Notes: a model not told the origin generated them from the letters alone. DNA of 64,000 nt from Pseudomonas putida W15Oct28 (GCF_000708715.2 NZ_JENB01000005.1:145741-209740); one strand, 5' to 3'; numbered from the stretch's first letter, positions 33,818 to 48,786 are shown. Numbers and translations are program-made.

Positions 33818-35118
33818 CGCTGGTGCACGCAACGCCCTGCGGCGTAGGTTTCACGCACAGTGCGGTCGTCGCCCAGGGTGGTGAGCACGAACAGGGTCTC
33901 TTCGATGCTGTTGGACTGCTGAATGCGGTAGTCCAGCAGCGGCGTGGCCTTGTAGTCCAGCACCACGAAGTCGGCATCGTTGCCCGGGCGCAGGCTGCCG
34001 ATGCGGTCGTCCAGGCGCAGGGCGCGGGCGCCGCCGAGGGTGGCCAGGTACAGCGACTTGTAGGGGTGCAGGCGCGCGCCTTGCAGCTGCATCACCTTGT
34101 ACGCTTCGTTCAGGGTGTTGAGCAGCGAGAAGCTGGTGCCGGCACCGACGTCGGTACCCAGGCCCACGTTGACCTTGAAGCGCTCAGCCTGGGGCAGGTT
34201 GAACAGGCCGCTGCCCAGGAACAGGTTGGAGGTGGGGCAGAAGGCCACGGCCGAGCCGGTTTCGGCCAGGCGCTGGCATTCGTCGTCGCACAGGTGCACG
34301 CCGTGGGCAAACACCGAGCGCTCGCCCAGCAGCTCGAAGTGGTCGTACACGTCCAGGTAACCCTTCTGCTCGGGGAACAGCGACTTGACCCAGTCGATTT
34401 CCTTGAGGTTTTCCGACAGGTGCGTGTGCATGTACACGCCCGGGTGTTCCTTGAGCAACTGGCCGGCCAGGGTCAGCTGTTCCGGCGTGCTGGTCGGGGC
34501 GAAGCGTGGGGTAACCGCGTAGTGCAGGCGGCCCTTGCCATGCCAGCGCTCGATCAGCGCCTTGCTCTCGGCATAGCCGGACTCGGCGGTGTCGGTCAGG
34601 TAGTCCGGGGCGTTGCGGTCCATCATCACCTTGCCGGCGATCAGGCGCAGGTCCAGGCGCTCGGCCTCTTCGAACAGCGCATTGACCGATTCCGGGTGCA
34701 CGCTACCGAATACCAGCGCGGTGGTGGTGCCGTTGCGCAGCAGTTCCTTGAGGAAGATCTTCGCCACCTGGTCGGCGTGCGCTTTGTCGGCGAACTGCTT
34801 TTCGCAGGGGAAGGTGTAGGTGTTCAGCCAGTCCAGCAGTTGCTCGCCGTAAGAGCCGATCATGCCGGTCTGCGGGAAATGGATATGGGTGTCGATGAAG
34901 CCCGGGGTGATCAGCGCGTCCTGGTAGTGCTCCACCGGGATGCCGGCGTCCAGGGTCGGCAGCAGGTCGCTGGCATGGCCGATGGCGCTGATGCGGCCAT
35001 CGTCGACCACCAGCAGGCCGTCTTCGAAGTACTCATGGGAAGCCTCCAGGCCCACCTCGGCCGGGTCGGCGATGCTGTGCAGGATGGCGGCACGGTAGGC
35101 TTTGCGGGTAACGGTCAT
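33814..35118 (-). CDS. guaD: Guanine deaminase
   Basis: Amidohydrolase-superfamily guanine deaminase (434 aa), guanine to xanthine plus ammonia. Metal and active-site motifs: [24 protein letters not shown] (in part), [18 protein letters not shown] and [12 protein letters not shown]. It is the last gene of xdhA-xdhB-xdhC-guaD, 10 bases after xdhC, so guanine is funnelled directly to xanthine dehydrogenase. Start at 35118; the longer frame has no ribosome site. Confidence 0.96.
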   Translation of the reverse strand: MTVTRKAYRAAILHSIADPAEVGLEASHEYFEDGLLVVDDGRISAIGHASDLLPTLDAGIPVEHYQDALITPGFIDTHIHFPQTGMIGSYGEQLLDWLNTYTFPCEKQFADKAHADQVAKIFLKELLRNGTTTALVFGSVHPESVNALFEEAERLDLRLIAGKVMMDRNAPDYLTDTAESGYAESKALIERWHGKGRLHYAVTPRFAPTSTPEQLTLAGQLLKEHPGVYMHTHLSENLKEIDWVKSLFPEQKGYLDVYDHFELLGERSVFAHGVHLCDDECQRLAETGSAVAFCPTSNLFLGSGLFNLPQAERFKVNVGLGTDVGAGTSFSLLNTLNEAYKVMQLQGARLHPYKSLYLATLGGARALRLDDRIGSLRPGNDADFVVLDYKATPLLDYRIQQSNSIEETLFVLTTLGDDRTVRETYAAGRCVHQR

Positions 35119-35128
35119 AACACACTCG

Positions 35129-35974
35129 TCAAATAGCTTGGCTGCGCCGGGAGGGCGGCAGCAACTGGGCAATGGGGCCGGCATTGGCAGCAGCATCGTG
35201 CTGGCCGAAGCAGGCGTTGTAGGTGGCGATGATTTCGCCGGCGATGGACACGGCGATTTCGATGGGCAGCTTGCCCTTTACTTCGGGCAGGCCCATCGGG
35301 CAGCGCATGCGTGCCAGCACGGCATCGTCGTAGCCGCGCTCGCGCAGGCGGTGCTCGAACTTGACCCGTTTGGTCTTCGAGCCGATCAGGCCGAACCAGG
35401 TGAAGTCGTTGCGCTTGAGAATGGCGGCGGTCAGCTCCAGGTCGAGCTGGTGGTTGTGGGTCATGACGATGCAGTAGCTGCCTGGTGGCAGGTCTGCGAC
35501 TTCGTCGACCGGTTCCTCACTGACGACCTTGGTCACCCCGTTGGGGATGAGCTCGGGGAATTCCTGTTCGCGCGAGTCGATCCAGCGCACCCGGCAGGGC
35601 AGCGCGGCGAGCAAGGGTACCAGAGCCCGGCCGACATGGCCCGCGCCGAACACGGCGATCTGCGCCTGCACGGCGGCCATCGGCTCGAACAGCAGCACGG
35701 TGACGCCGCCGCAGCACTGGCCCAGGCTCGCGCCAAGGCTGAAGCGCTCCAGGTGCGGGGTGGTGCGCTGTTCTTCAAGCATTTGCCGGGCGATGTGCAG
35801 GGCCTTGTATTCCAGGTGGCCGCCGCCGATGGTGTCGAACAGGCCACTGGCGCTGACGACCATCTTCGAGCCTGCGTTGCGCGGGGTCGAGCCGCGCTCC
35901 TCGATGATGGTCACCAGCACGCAGGCTTCGCCACGGGACTGGTGGTCGGCGAGGGCGTTGATCCATTGGTGCAT
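35129..35974 (-). CDS. xdhC: Xanthine dehydrogenase accessory protein XdhC
   Basis: XdhC (281 aa), the chaperone that sulfurates molybdenum cofactor and loads it into XdhB. N-terminal XdhC/CoxI motif GSTPRNAGSKMVV and GGGHLE; C-terminal Rossmann-like IAVFGAGHVGRALVPLL. The ATG at 35974 follows GAGGAA. It is separated from xdhB by a 187-base gap holding a REP-type palindrome, but transcription is in the same direction. Confidence 0.95.
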   Translation of the reverse strand: MHQWINALADHQSRGEACVLVTIIEERGSTPRNAGSKMVVSASGLFDTIGGGHLEYKALHIARQMLEEQRTTPHLERFSLGASLGQCCGGVTVLLFEPMAAVQAQIAVFGAGHVGRALVPLLAALPCRVRWIDSREQEFPELIPNGVTKVVSEEPVDEVADLPPGSYCIVMTHNHQLDLELTAAILKRNDFTWFGLIGSKTKRVKFEHRLRERGYDDAVLARMRCPMGLPEVKGKLPIEIAVSIAGEIIATYNACFGQHDAAANAGPIAQLLPPSRRSQAI

Positions 35975-36011
35975 GATGCAGTTCCTCTTCAGGTCAACGC
36001 GGTCCGCTTCT

Positions 36012-36142
36012 TTGTGGGAGCGGCCTTGTGTCGCGATAGGGCTGCGCAGCAGCCCCAAAAAACTATGTTGTTTCACAAATTCTGGGGCCGCTTCGCGACC
36101 CTTTCCGACCGGTCCGGCGCCCCGGCAAGGCCGCTCCCACAG
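36012..36142. repeat. Third-family REP pair in xdhB-xdhC gap
   Basis: Outer arms TGTGGGAGCGGCCTTG (36013-36028) and CAAGGCCGCTCCCACA (36126-36141), perfect inverse copies, surrounding gcgcagcagcccc and ttcgcgaccctttcc segments. Core differs from the common REP. A related single copy is at 60577. Confidence 0.8.
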
Positions 36143-36161
36143 AAAACGCGGAGCGGCGGCG

Positions 36162-38553
36162 TTACTGGGTGACGGTTTCCAGTTCCTGTTCGGCAGGTTG
36201 GGTTTCAGCCACCACCTTGCGCATCTGCTCACACCCCCACAGCACCCGCTCCGGTGTCGCCGGCGCGTCGATGTTCGGCTGCACGCGGTAGTCGGCAAGG
36301 CTGGCCACGGCATCCTTGATCGCACACCAGGCAGCAATGCCGAGCATGAACGGCGGTTCGCCCACGGCCTTGGAGTGGAACACGGTGTCTTCCGGGTTCT
36401 TGCGGTTTTCCACCAGCTTCACTCGCAGGTCCAGCGGCATGTCGGCGACGGCCGGGATCTTGTAGCTGGCCGGGCCGTTGGTCATCAGTTTGCCCTTGGC
36501 GTTCCACACCAGTTCTTCGGTGGTCAGCCAACCCATGCCCTGGATGAAGCCGCCTTCCACCTGGCCAATGTCGATGGCCGGGTTAAGCGAGTCGCCCACG
36601 TCGTGCAGGATGTCGGCGCGCAGCATCTTGTATTCGCCGGTCAGGGTGTCCACGATCACTTCCACGCAGGCGGCGCCGAAGGCGTAGTAGTAGAACGGCC
36701 GGCCGCGTGCCTGGCTGCGGTCGTAGAAGATTTTTGGCGTGCGGTAGAAGCCGGTGGTCGACAGCGACACCTGGGCGAAGTAAGCCTGCTGCACCAGTTG
36801 CTCGAAGCTGACGATCTGATCGCGCATGCGCACATGACCGTTGCGGAACTCGACATCTTCCTCGGTGACGTTGTAGTGCCGTGCGGCGAACTCGGTCAGA
36901 CGCTTCTTGAGAATTTCGGCCGCGTTCTGCGCCGCCTTGCCGTTCAGGTCGGCACCACTGGAGGCAGCGGTTGGCGAGGTGTTGGGCACCTTGTCGGTGT
37001 TGGTGGCGGTGATCTGGATACGGCTGAAATCCACCTGGAAGATCTGCGCCACCACCTGTGCCACCTTGGTGTTCAGGCCCTGGCCCATCTCGGTGCCACC
37101 GTGGTTCAGGTGAATGCTGCCGTCGGTATAGATGTGGATCAGCGCCCCGGCCTGGTTGAGGAAGGTGGCGGTAAACGAAATGCCGAACTTGACCGGCGTC
37201 AGCGCCAGGCCCTTCTTCAGCACCGGGCTGTTGGCGTTGAAGCGGCGGATCGACTCGCGGCGCTCGGCATAGTCGCTGCTGGCTTCCAGGTCGGCGGTCA
37301 TCTCTTCGAGCATGTTGTGCTCGACGGTCTGGTAGTAGTGGGTGACGTTACGCTCGGTCTTGCCGTAGTAGTTGGCCTTGCGCACCGCCAGCGGGTCGCG
37401 GCCCAGGTGGCGGGCGATATGGTCCATCACCTGCTCGATGGCGACCATGCCCTGCGGGCCGCCAAAGCCGCGGTAGGCGGTGTTGGAGGCGGTGTTGGTC
37501 TTGCAGCGATGGCCATGCACGGTGGCATCGCCCAGGTAGTAGGCGTTGTCGGAGTGGAACATGGCGCGGTCGACGATCGAACCCGACAGGTCGGGTGAGT
37601 AACCGCAGTTGCCGGCCAGGTCGAAGTTGATGCCGTGCAGCCGGCCGGTGTCGTCAAAGCCCACGTCGTATTCAACGTAGAAGGGGTGGCGCTTGCCGGT
37701 CATGGTCATGTCTTCGACCCGCGGCAGGCGCATCTTGGTCGGCTGGCCGGTCAGCCGCGCAACTACCGCACACAGGCAGGCCGGGCTGGCGGCCTGGGTT
37801 TCCTTGCCACCAAAACCGCCACCCATGCGGCGCATGTCCAGCACCACCTTGTTCATCGGCACGTCGAGCACTTCGGCGACCAGCTTCTGCACTTCGGTGG
37901 GGTTTTGCGTGGAGCAGTAGACGATCATGCCGCCGTCTTCGGTAGGCATCACCGAGGAAATCTGGGTTTCCAGGTAGAAGTGTTCCTGGCCGCCGATGTG
38001 CAGGGTGCCCTGAATGCGGTGCGGGGCGCTGGCCAGGGCAGCAGCGGAATCGCCGCGCTGGTGGGTGTGGCTGTCGAGCACGAAGTGCTTCTTGCGCAGC
38101 GCATCGACCACATCCAGCACCGGTTCCAGGTCTTCGTATTCGACGATGGCGGCCATGGCGGCGCGGCGTGCGGTTTCCAAGTCGCGGGCGGCCACGGCAA
38201 GCACCGGCTGGCCGAAGAACTCGACCTTGTCGATGGCCAGCAGCGGGTCACCGGCCACTACCGGGCCGATGTCCTTCAGGCCGGGGATGTCCTCGTGGGT
38301 AATTGCGATGCGCACACCCTCGAAGGCATAGCACGGCGCGGTGTCGATGCGCAGGATGCGCGCATGGGCGCGGTCGGCGGTGCGCGCATAGACGTGCAGC
38401 TGATTGGGGAATTCCAGGCGGTCGTCGATGTACAGCGCCTCGCCGGATACATGCTTGTCGGCGCTGTCGTGTTTGACGCTGCGGCCGACCCCGGTGGTCA
38501 GGTCCTGGCTGAACAGCTCGGCCATCTCGGCCTGGCTTTTGGCTACGTGATGG

Positions 38554-38561
<8 letters not shown>
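36162..38561 (-). CDS. xdhB: Xanthine dehydrogenase, molybdenum-binding subunit
   Basis: Large molybdopterin subunit (799 aa), oxidising hypoxanthine and xanthine to urate. Typical features: MRRMGGGFGGKETQAA, GGTEMGQGLNTKVAQV, PTAASSGADLNG, and near the C-terminus KAVGEPPFMLGIAAW with the catalytic glutamate. It overlaps the end of xdhA by eight bases, implying coupled translation. Confidence 0.97.
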
Positions 38562-40008
<1,447 letters not shown>

Positions 40009-40060
40009 GGGGATGGCCTCGCAATGGTTTTATTGTTGTTGGGCGGACTCTAAGCAACAC

Positions 40061-40099
40061 CTGTCTATCAGGTCAATATTTTTCTGACTCAAAGGTCAG
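40061..40099. promoter_or_regulatory. Two RutR-like boxes upstream of xdhA
   Basis: CTGACTCAAAGGTCAG (40084-40099) is symmetrical with 16-bp geometry; CTGTCTATCAGGTCAA (40061-40076) is a weaker neighbour 23 bases away, about two helical turns. No TTGTRTACAA site is found here, so xdh may answer to the RutR-like protein and/or the adjacent GntR protein instead of GclR. Confidence 0.48.
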
Positions 40100-40276
40100 G
40101 AAATTGCTCAGATCAACGCCCGGCCGAACACATTGCCTCTATAACAAGCATAGATCGCGCCGGGCGCGCGGCTGTCTGGCAAGTCAAATAAACCGCCTGG
40201 CCCCTCTGCGCGATTACCGCCCAAGTACGCTACAATCCGCCTCTTGTGCCCAGTTCAATGATTTTGAAGGAAAACC

Positions 40277-40936
40277 ATGACGTTCAAGGCCCCGGACAGC
40301 CTCTCCGAGCAGATTGCCGATTACCTGGCCGAACGCATCATCCGCGGCGAGCTGGCGCCAGGCGAGCGTATCCAGGAGCAGAAGGTTACCTTGGCCCTCA
40401 ACGTCAGCCGTGGCTCGGTGCGCGAAGCGTTGTTGATCCTCGAACGCCGGCACCTGGTGGCGATCTTGCCGCGTCGGGGTGCCCACGTGACTGTGCTGGA
40501 CGAGCGCAGCGTGCGCAGCCTGTGTTCCTTGATGGGCGAGTTCTACATCCTGCTGGGCAACGCGGTTGCGCAAAAATGGCGCACCGATGCCGACCTGCGC
40601 CCGTTTCTGGATATTCAGCAGCGCCTGCAGCGTGCCCATGACCAGCTCGACATCAAGACGTTTGTCGCCGACAGCTTCGCGGTGATGCGCGCGGCCTATC
40701 CGTTCGCCGACAACCCGTTCCTGCAGGAAACCGTGGAAAACCTGCAGCCGGCCATGAGCCGTGCCTACTACCTGTCGCTGGACCAGCGCCAGGCCAACAT
40801 GATCGACTACCTGGAGCTGTTCGCCCGCCTGCTCGACGCCGTGGTCGCCCGCGACCTGCCGCGCATTCGCGAGGTGCTCACTGCCTACGGCCAGCGCAGC
40901 TGCGAACTGGTGCTGGCGGCGCTGGCCCGAGGCTGA
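40277..40936 (+). CDS. GntR/FCD family transcriptional regulator next to xdh
   Basis: A 219-residue FCD-type GntR regulator. DNA-binding part about 5-75 (LSEQIADYLAERIIRGEL, VTLALNVSRGSVREALLIL), helical ligand domain after that. AAGGAAAACC precedes the ATG. It is divergent from xdhA, suggesting control of purine oxidation, yet only three bases separate its stop from the smc ATG, so it probably also supplies transcription to smc. Its own operator was not identified. Confidence 0.87.
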   Translation: MTFKAPDSLSEQIADYLAERIIRGELAPGERIQEQKVTLALNVSRGSVREALLILERRHLVAILPRRGAHVTVLDERSVRSLCSLMGEFYILLGNAVAQKWRTDADLRPFLDIQQRLQRAHDQLDIKTFVADSFAVMRAAYPFADNPFLQETVENLQPAMSRAYYLSLDQRQANMIDYLELFARLLDAVVARDLPRIREVLTAYGQRSCELVLAALARG

Positions 40937-40939
40937 CCG

Positions 40940-43900
40940 ATGCGCCTGAAGTGCATTCGCCTGGCCGGCTTCAAGTCGTTCGTCGACCCGACCACGGTCA
41001 ATTTCCCCAGCAACATGGCCGCCGTGGTCGGCCCCAATGGCTGTGGCAAGTCCAACATCATCGACGCGGTGCGCTGGGTGATGGGCGAGAGTTCGGCTAA
41101 AAACCTGCGCGGCGAGTCGATGACCGACGTCATCTTCAACGGCTCCAGCGGCCGCAAGCCGGTCAGCCAGGCCAGCATCGAGCTGGTGTTCGACAACAGC
41201 GAAACCACTCTGGTCGGCGAGTACGCCGCCTACGCCGAAATTTCGATCCGCCGCAAGGTCACCCGCGACGGGCAGAACAGCTATTACCTCAACGGCACCA
41301 AGTGCCGCCGGCGCGACATCACCGATATTTTCCTCGGCACCGGCCTGGGGCCGCGCAGCTATTCGATCATCGAGCAGGGCATGATCTCCAAGCTGATCGA
41401 AGCCAAGCCCGAGGAACTGCGCAACTTCATCGAAGAAGCTGCCGGCATCTCCAAGTACAAGGAGCGCCGCCGTGAAACCGAAAACCGCATCCGCCGCACC
41501 CAGGAAAACCTGGCGCGCCTGACCGACCTGCGCGAAGAGCTGGAGCGCCAGCTGGAGCGCCTGCACCGCCAGGCCCAGGCGGCCGAGAAGTACCGCGAGT
41601 ACAAAGCCCAGGAGCGCCAGTCGAAGGCACGCCTGTCGGCTTTGCGCTGGCGCGGCCTGGACGAGCAGGTGCGCCAGCGCGAGTCGGTGATTGGCGACCA
41701 GGGTGTGTCCCATGAGGCACTGGTGGCCGAGCAGCGCAATGCCGATGCCAGCATCGAACGCCTGCGCGATGGCCACCATGAACTGTCCGAACGCTTCAAC
41801 CAGGTGCAGGGCCGCTTCTACTCGGTAGCCGGTGACATCGCCCGGGTCGAGCAGAGTATCCAGCACGGCCAGCAGCGCCTGCGCCAGTTGCAGGACGACT
41901 TCAAAGAGGCCGAGCGCACGCGCCTGGAGACCGAGTCGCACCTGGGCCACGACCGCACCTTGCTGGCCACCCTGGGCGAAGAGCTGGCCATGCTCGAACC
42001 CGAGCAGGAAATGACCCTGGCCGCCGCCGAAGAGGCCGCCGCAGCCCTTGAAGAGGCCGAGTCGGGCATGCACGGCTGGCAGGAACAGTGGGACAGCTTC
42101 AACAGCCGCTCCGCCGAACCACGCCGCCAGGCCGAAGTACAACAGGCGCGCCTGCAACAGCTGGAAGCCAGCCTGGAGCGTTTGGCCGAGCGCCATCGCA
42201 AGCTGGGCGAGGAGCGCGAGCAACTGGGTAGCGACCCGCAGGACGCGGCCATGCTCGAACTGGCCGAGCAGCTGGCCAGCAGTGAAATGCTGCTGGAAGA
42301 ATTCCGACTGTCTGAGGAACAGGTAGTCGAGCGCCTGGAAAGCGCGCGCGAGCAACTGCAACAGGCCACCCAGGCCCAGCAGCAGGCGCAGGGCGACCTG
42401 CAGCGCCTGGGTGGCCGTCTGGCCTCGCTCGAAGCCTTGCAGCAGGCCGCCCTGGAACCGGGCGCTGGCGCTGCAGGCTGGCTGCAAGGCCAAGGTCTGG
42501 AGCACCAGCCACGCCTGGCTGAGGGCTTGCGGGTAGAGCCGGGTTGGGAGCTGGCGGTAGAAACGGTGCTTGGCGCCGATCTGCAGGCCGTGCTGGTGGA
42601 CGATTTCAACACGCTCGATTTCAACGGCCTGGAGCAAGGTGAGCTGCGCTTGCTGCAGGCCAGCGGCAATGGCTCGTCGTTGCCCGGCAGCCTGCTGGAA
42701 AAGGTCGAGGGCCGTATCGACCTGGCGCCCTGGCTGGGCCAGGTAAAACCGGTGGAAGACCTGGCCCAGGCGTTGGCGCAGCGCGCGTCGCTTGGCGAAG
42801 GGCAGAGCCTGGTCAGCCGCGATGGCTACTGGGTTGGCCGGCACTTCCTGCGGGTGCGCCGTGGCGGTGAAGCCGAAGGCGGCGTGCTGGCGCGCGGCCA
42901 GGAGATTGAGCGCCTGGGCCAGGAACAACATGAGCAGGAAGCGGCACTGGAGCAGTTGGAGCAACAGCTGCAGGCCCTGCGCGAGCAGCAGCTGGACCAG
43001 GAAGAGCAGCGCGAACAGCTGCGCCGCCGCACCCAGGAAGAAAACCGTCTGCATGGCGAACTGAACGCCAGCCTGTCGGCCAGCCGTGCCCGTGCCGAGC
43101 AGGTGGAGTTACGCCGTCGACGCCTGCTTGAAGAGCTGGCCGAGCTGGAAGAGCAGCGCGCTCTGGAGCATGAGCAGTTAGGTGAAGCGCGCTTGCTGCT
43201 GCAGGAGGCCCTGGAGCTGATGGCCCAGGACACTGAGCAGCGGGAGCAGTTGATGGCCCGCCGCGACACCCTGCGCGAAGGCCTCGACCGGGTGCGCCAG
43301 GAGGCTCGCCAGCACAAGGACCACGCCCACCAGCTGGCCGTGCGCCTGGGTTCGCTGCGCGCCCAGCACGACTCCACCCATCAGGCCCTGGAGCGCCTGG
43401 AGCAGCAGGCCGCGCGCCTGACCGAGCGCCAGGAGCAACTGAGTCTGAACCTGGAAGAGGGCGAGGCCCCACAGGAAGAACTGCGCCTGAAGCTTGAAGA
43501 GCTGCTGGAGCGGCGCATGAGCGTCGACGAGGAAATGCGCAAGGCCCGCCTGCACATGGACGAAGCCGACCGCGAACTGCGTGATGCCGAAAAACGCCGC
43601 ACCCAGGCCGAGCAGCAAGCCCAACTGCTGCGCGGCCAGCTGGAAACACTGCGCCTGGAGTGCCAGGGCCTGGATGTGCGACGCAAAACCCTGCAGGAGC
43701 AGTTGCTGGCCGATGGCTACGACCTGCAAGGCGTCCTCGCCACCCTGGAGGCCGAAGCCAGCGAGCAGGGCACCGAACAGGAGCTGGAGCAGCTTGAAGC
43801 CCGCATCCAGCGCCTGGGCGCGATCAACCTGGCCGCCATCGAGGAATACGAGCAGCAGTCCGAGCGCAAGCGCTACCTGGACGCGCAGGACGCCGACCTG

Positions 43901-44428
43901 GTCGAAGCCCTGGAGACCCTGGAAAACGTCATCCGCAAGATCGACAAGGAAACGCGCAACCGCTTCAAGGATACCTTTGATCAGATAAATGCCGGATTAC
44001 AGGCACTTTTCCCAAAAGTTTTCGGTGGTGGCAGCGCTTATCTGGAACTGACGGGCGAAGATCTACTCGATACTGGGGTGACGATCATGGCGCGACCACC
44101 GGGCAAGAAGAACAGCACCATCCATCTGCTGTCCGGCGGCGAGAAGGCACTGACCGCGTTGGCGCTGGTGTTTGCCATCTTCAAGTTGAACCCCGCACCG
44201 TTCTGCATGCTCGACGAAGTCGATGCACCGCTGGACGATGCCAACGTCGGGCGCTACGCGCGCCTGGTCAAGGAAATGAGTGAAAGCGTGCAGTTCATCT
44301 ACATCACGCATAACAAGATTGCCATGGAGATGGCGGACCAATTGATGGGGGTGACCATGCATGAACCGGGTTGTTCACGTCTTGTTGCAGTTGATGTGGA
44401 GGCGGCCATGGCCATGGTCGACGCTTGA
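40940..44428 (+). CDS. smc: Chromosome partition protein Smc
   Basis: SMC ATPase of 1162 residues. Walker A GPNGCGKSNIIDAVRW at 31-46; long coiled coil rich in E/Q/L/R; globular hinge around 500-640 (GAGAAGWLQGQGLEHQPRL, LVSRDGYWVGRHFLRVRRGG); second coil; then signature HLLSGGEKALTALALVFAIF and Walker B FCMLDEVDAPLDD at the C-terminal head. Works with ScpA/ScpB in chromosome organisation. It is read behind the GntR gene with GAGG provided by that gene's end. A weak hairpin GGGGGCA-N15-TGCCCCC follows the stop (44440-44468). Confidence 0.97.
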   Translation: MRLKCIRLAGFKSFVDPTTVNFPSNMAAVVGPNGCGKSNIIDAVRWVMGESSAKNLRGESMTDVIFNGSSGRKPVSQASIELVFDNSETTLVGEYAAYAEISIRRKVTRDGQNSYYLNGTKCRRRDITDIFLGTGLGPRSYSIIEQGMISKLIEAKPEELRNFIEEAAGISKYKERRRETENRIRRTQENLARLTDLREELERQLERLHRQAQAAEKYREYKAQERQSKARLSALRWRGLDEQVRQRESVIGDQGVSHEALVAEQRNADASIERLRDGHHELSERFNQVQGRFYSVAGDIARVEQSIQHGQQRLRQLQDDFKEAERTRLETESHLGHDRTLLATLGEELAMLEPEQEMTLAAAEEAAAALEEAESGMHGWQEQWDSFNSRSAEPRRQAEVQQARLQQLEASLERLAERHRKLGEEREQLGSDPQDAAMLELAEQLASSEMLLEEFRLSEEQVVERLESAREQLQQATQAQQQAQGDLQRLGGRLASLEALQQAALEPGAGAAGWLQGQGLEHQPRLAEGLRVEPGWELAVETVLGADLQAVLVDDFNTLDFNGLEQGELRLLQASGNGSSLPGSLLEKVEGRIDLAPWLGQVKPVEDLAQALAQRASLGEGQSLVSRDGYWVGRHFLRVRRGGEAEGGVLARGQEIERLGQEQHEQEAALEQLEQQLQALREQQLDQEEQREQLRRRTQEENRLHGELNASLSASRARAEQVELRRRRLLEELAELEEQRALEHEQLGEARLLLQEALELMAQDTEQREQLMARRDTLREGLDRVRQEARQHKDHAHQLAVRLGSLRAQHDSTHQALERLEQQAARLTERQEQLSLNLEEGEAPQEELRLKLEELLERRMSVDEEMRKARLHMDEADRELRDAEKRRTQAEQQAQLLRGQLETLRLECQGLDVRRKTLQEQLLADGYDLQGVLATLEAEASEQGTEQELEQLEARIQRLGAINLAAIEEYEQQSERKRYLDAQDADLVEALETLENVIRKIDKETRNRFKDTFDQINAGLQALFPKVFGGGSAYLELTGEDLLDTGVTIMARPPGKKNSTIHLLSGGEKALTALALVFAIFKLNPAPFCMLDEVDAPLDDANVGRYARLVKEMSESVQFIYITHNKIAMEMADQLMGVTMHEPGCSRLVAVDVEAAMAMVDA

Positions 44429-44578
44429 TGCGCGAAGATGGGGGCACATTCTGTAGCGAAATGCCCCCGTCATGTGCGACAGACGGTGTAAAGTTGTCTT
44501 TGGTCGTGCTAGCTTAATGTCACTCGTTTTTTGCGTGGGTAAAACGCCTGTCAGAACATAGAGTTGGCGCCACGTGTT

Positions 44579-44597
44579 AAAGGGCTTTGAACCCTTT
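44579..44597 (+). other. Hairpin in zipA leader
   Basis: AAAGGG-N7-CCCTTT followed by gTTTTc, 37 bases upstream of the zipA ATG. Could be a weak terminator for smc or a leader structure; nothing decides between them. Confidence 0.35.
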
Positions 44598-44633
44598 GTT
44601 TTCAAGCATATTTTTATAGAGGCACGGGATTAC

Positions 44634-45524
44634 ATGGAAATCGGTCTGCGCGAGTGGCTGATCGTCATCGGCATCATTGTCATTGCCGGGATTCTTTTCG
44701 ACGGCTGGCGCCGCATGCGCGGCGGGAAAGGCAAGTTGAAATTCCGTCTGGATCGCAGTTATACCAACCCGCCGGACGAAGAGGGTGGCAGCGCCGAAGT
44801 GCTCGGCCCGTCGCGGGTGCTGGATGCCCACAAAGAGCCTGAGCTTGACGAAAGCGACCTGCCGTCGCTCAGTGCTTCTTCGCGTGATCGCGAACGCGAG
44901 CCCAAGCCGGCCAAGGCCAGCAAGCGCAACAAGCGCGCCACCGCAGCGGCTGACGTGCAGCAGGGTGACCTGAACCTGAGTGCCGACCCGCGCGAGCCCG
45001 ACCTGTTTGCCGACAGCGATGACGACTTTGCTGCCGACAACACCCGCAGCAGTGGACCCGCGCCTGCCACCAGCCTCAAGGAGCTGCCACCGGCCGAGGA
45101 AGTACTGGTGATCAGCGTGATCTCCCGTGACGAAGGCGGCTTCAAGGGCCCGGCATTGCTGCAGAACATTCTGGAAAGCGGCCTGCGCTTTGGCGAAATG
45201 GACATCTTCCACCGCCACGAGAGCATGGCCGGCCACGGCGAAGTGCTGTTCTCCATGGCCAACGCGGTCAAGCCTGGCGTGTTCGACCTGGATGACATCG
45301 ACCACTTCAGCACCCGTGCAGTGAGCTTCTTCCTTGGCCTGCCGGGCCCGCGTCATCCGAAGCAGGCCTTCGACGTGATGGTGGCCGCAGCACGCAAGCT
45401 GGCCCACGAACTCAACGGCGAGCTCAAGGACGACCAGCGCAGCGTGCTGACCGCCCAGACCATCGAGCACTACCGCCAGCGTATCGTCGAGTTCGAGCGC
45501 CGCGCGCTGACCCAGAAGCGCTGA
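44634..45524 (+). CDS. zipA: Cell division protein ZipA
   Basis: ZipA (296 aa): N-terminal membrane anchor ([21 protein letters not shown], in part), basic juxtamembrane region, long charged and Pro/Ala-rich linker (about 45-160), and the C-terminal FtsZ-binding domain ([34 protein letters not shown]). It tethers the FtsZ ring to the inner membrane. The ATG at 44634 is preferred because the anchor starts there. Followed by ligA in the usual gammaproteobacterial order. Confidence 0.95.
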   Translation: MEIGLREWLIVIGIIVIAGILFDGWRRMRGGKGKLKFRLDRSYTNPPDEEGGSAEVLGPSRVLDAHKEPELDESDLPSLSASSRDREREPKPAKASKRNKRATAAADVQQGDLNLSADPREPDLFADSDDDFAADNTRSSGPAPATSLKELPPAEEVLVISVISRDEGGFKGPALLQNILESGLRFGEMDIFHRHESMAGHGEVLFSMANAVKPGVFDLDDIDHFSTRAVSFFLGLPGPRHPKQAFDVMVAAARKLAHELNGELKDDQRSVLTAQTIEHYRQRIVEFERRALTQKR

Positions 45525-45536
45525 CAGATCCAGACG

Positions 45537-48088
<2,552 letters not shown>

Positions 48089-48169
48089 AGGCTGAAGCCA
48101 GCCTCCGGAGGCATGCGCAATCCTTGTGGGGCACTGTCTTGCACAAAAGCTAAAGGCAGATGCCATCAC

Positions 48170-48322
48170 TGTGGGAGCGGGCATGCCCGCGAAGCAGGCG
48201 ACGCGATAAATGGCACCGGCTGCGCCGGTGTTCGCGGGCATGCCCGCTCCCACAGGTCATGCGCAGGCCTTGCCATCAACGCTACCCCTGTAGGAGCGGG
48301 TTCACCCGCGAAGAGGCCGGCC
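48170..48322. repeat. Three REP copies including composite element
   Basis: REP copies at about 48171-48200, 48228-48257 and 48292-48321 in alternating orientation. Between the first two lies cgataaatggcaccggctgcgccggtg, the same inter-REP hairpin seen at 53116. The third copy has gtaggagcgggttcacccgcg. Fills most of the ligA-ffs gap. Confidence 0.87.
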
Positions 48323-48380
48323 CAGGCCACCTCATCCCTGACAAGTCATTGAGAAATGATGACTTTTTCTCCCTCAGAGG

Positions 48381-48408
48381 TTGTATCTGCTCCCAAGACC
48401 GGTACAAT
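48381..48408 (+). promoter_or_regulatory. Probable sigma-70 promoter of ffs
   Basis: TTGTAT (48381-48386), 16-base spacer, TACAAT (48403-48408). It would start transcription near 48415, about 25 bases before the mature SRP RNA. Confidence 0.6.
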
Positions 48409-48440
48409 GGCGCCACTCGCTGCTCAGCGAGGTATGTAGT

Positions 48441-48551
48441 GGTGGCCCCATCGGTCCCCCCGCATTGATTACCCGTTAACCTGGTCAGGCCCGGAAGGGA
48501 GCAGCCATAGCGGGAACATCGAGTGCCGGGGTGTGGCTGGTGGGGCCGCCT
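48441..48551 (+). ncRNA. ffs: 4.5S RNA of the signal recognition particle
   Basis: SRP RNA, which binds Ffh for co-translational targeting of inner-membrane proteins. The conserved domain IV core is present: CTGGTCAGGCCCGGAAGGGA followed by GCAGCCATAGCGGG, containing the GGAA tetraloop and the AGCAG/TCAGG internal loop. The ends GGTGGCCCCA and TGGGGCCGCC pair to close the long hairpin. Boundaries are placed by this pairing and could differ by a few bases. Located after ligA, as in other Pseudomonas. Confidence 0.95.
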
Positions 48552-48561
48552 CCATTTCAGG

Positions 48562-48584
48562 TCCTTGAATTCTCAAGGATTTCT
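48562..48584 (+). terminator. Probable terminator of ffs
   Basis: TCCTTGA-attc-TCAAGGA followed by TTTCTC, eleven bases after the RNA. The remaining stretch to 48786 is AT-richer and shows no gene. Confidence 0.6.
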
Positions 48585-48786
48585 CGCTTAATGAACTCGC
48601 AGTTGAACAGTGCTTGGGTGTGCCTTACCGGTCCATCATACCGAGAACTGTTGTTCCGTCTTGCCTTCTCTCCAGTGCTTTCCACGCTTTATCTTGCTTA
48701 GCTCGTTTACTTCGCTTCGTTATGATTGGTAATTGCCAGCATGGCGCAGTGCTACTAGGATGTGGCATCTGAGCGAGGAGCTAGAG

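Noticed and set aside
48562..48786. Additional small RNA after ffs
   Set aside because: Only the terminator hairpin is convincing; the remaining sequence shows no promoter or conserved structure that I can see.
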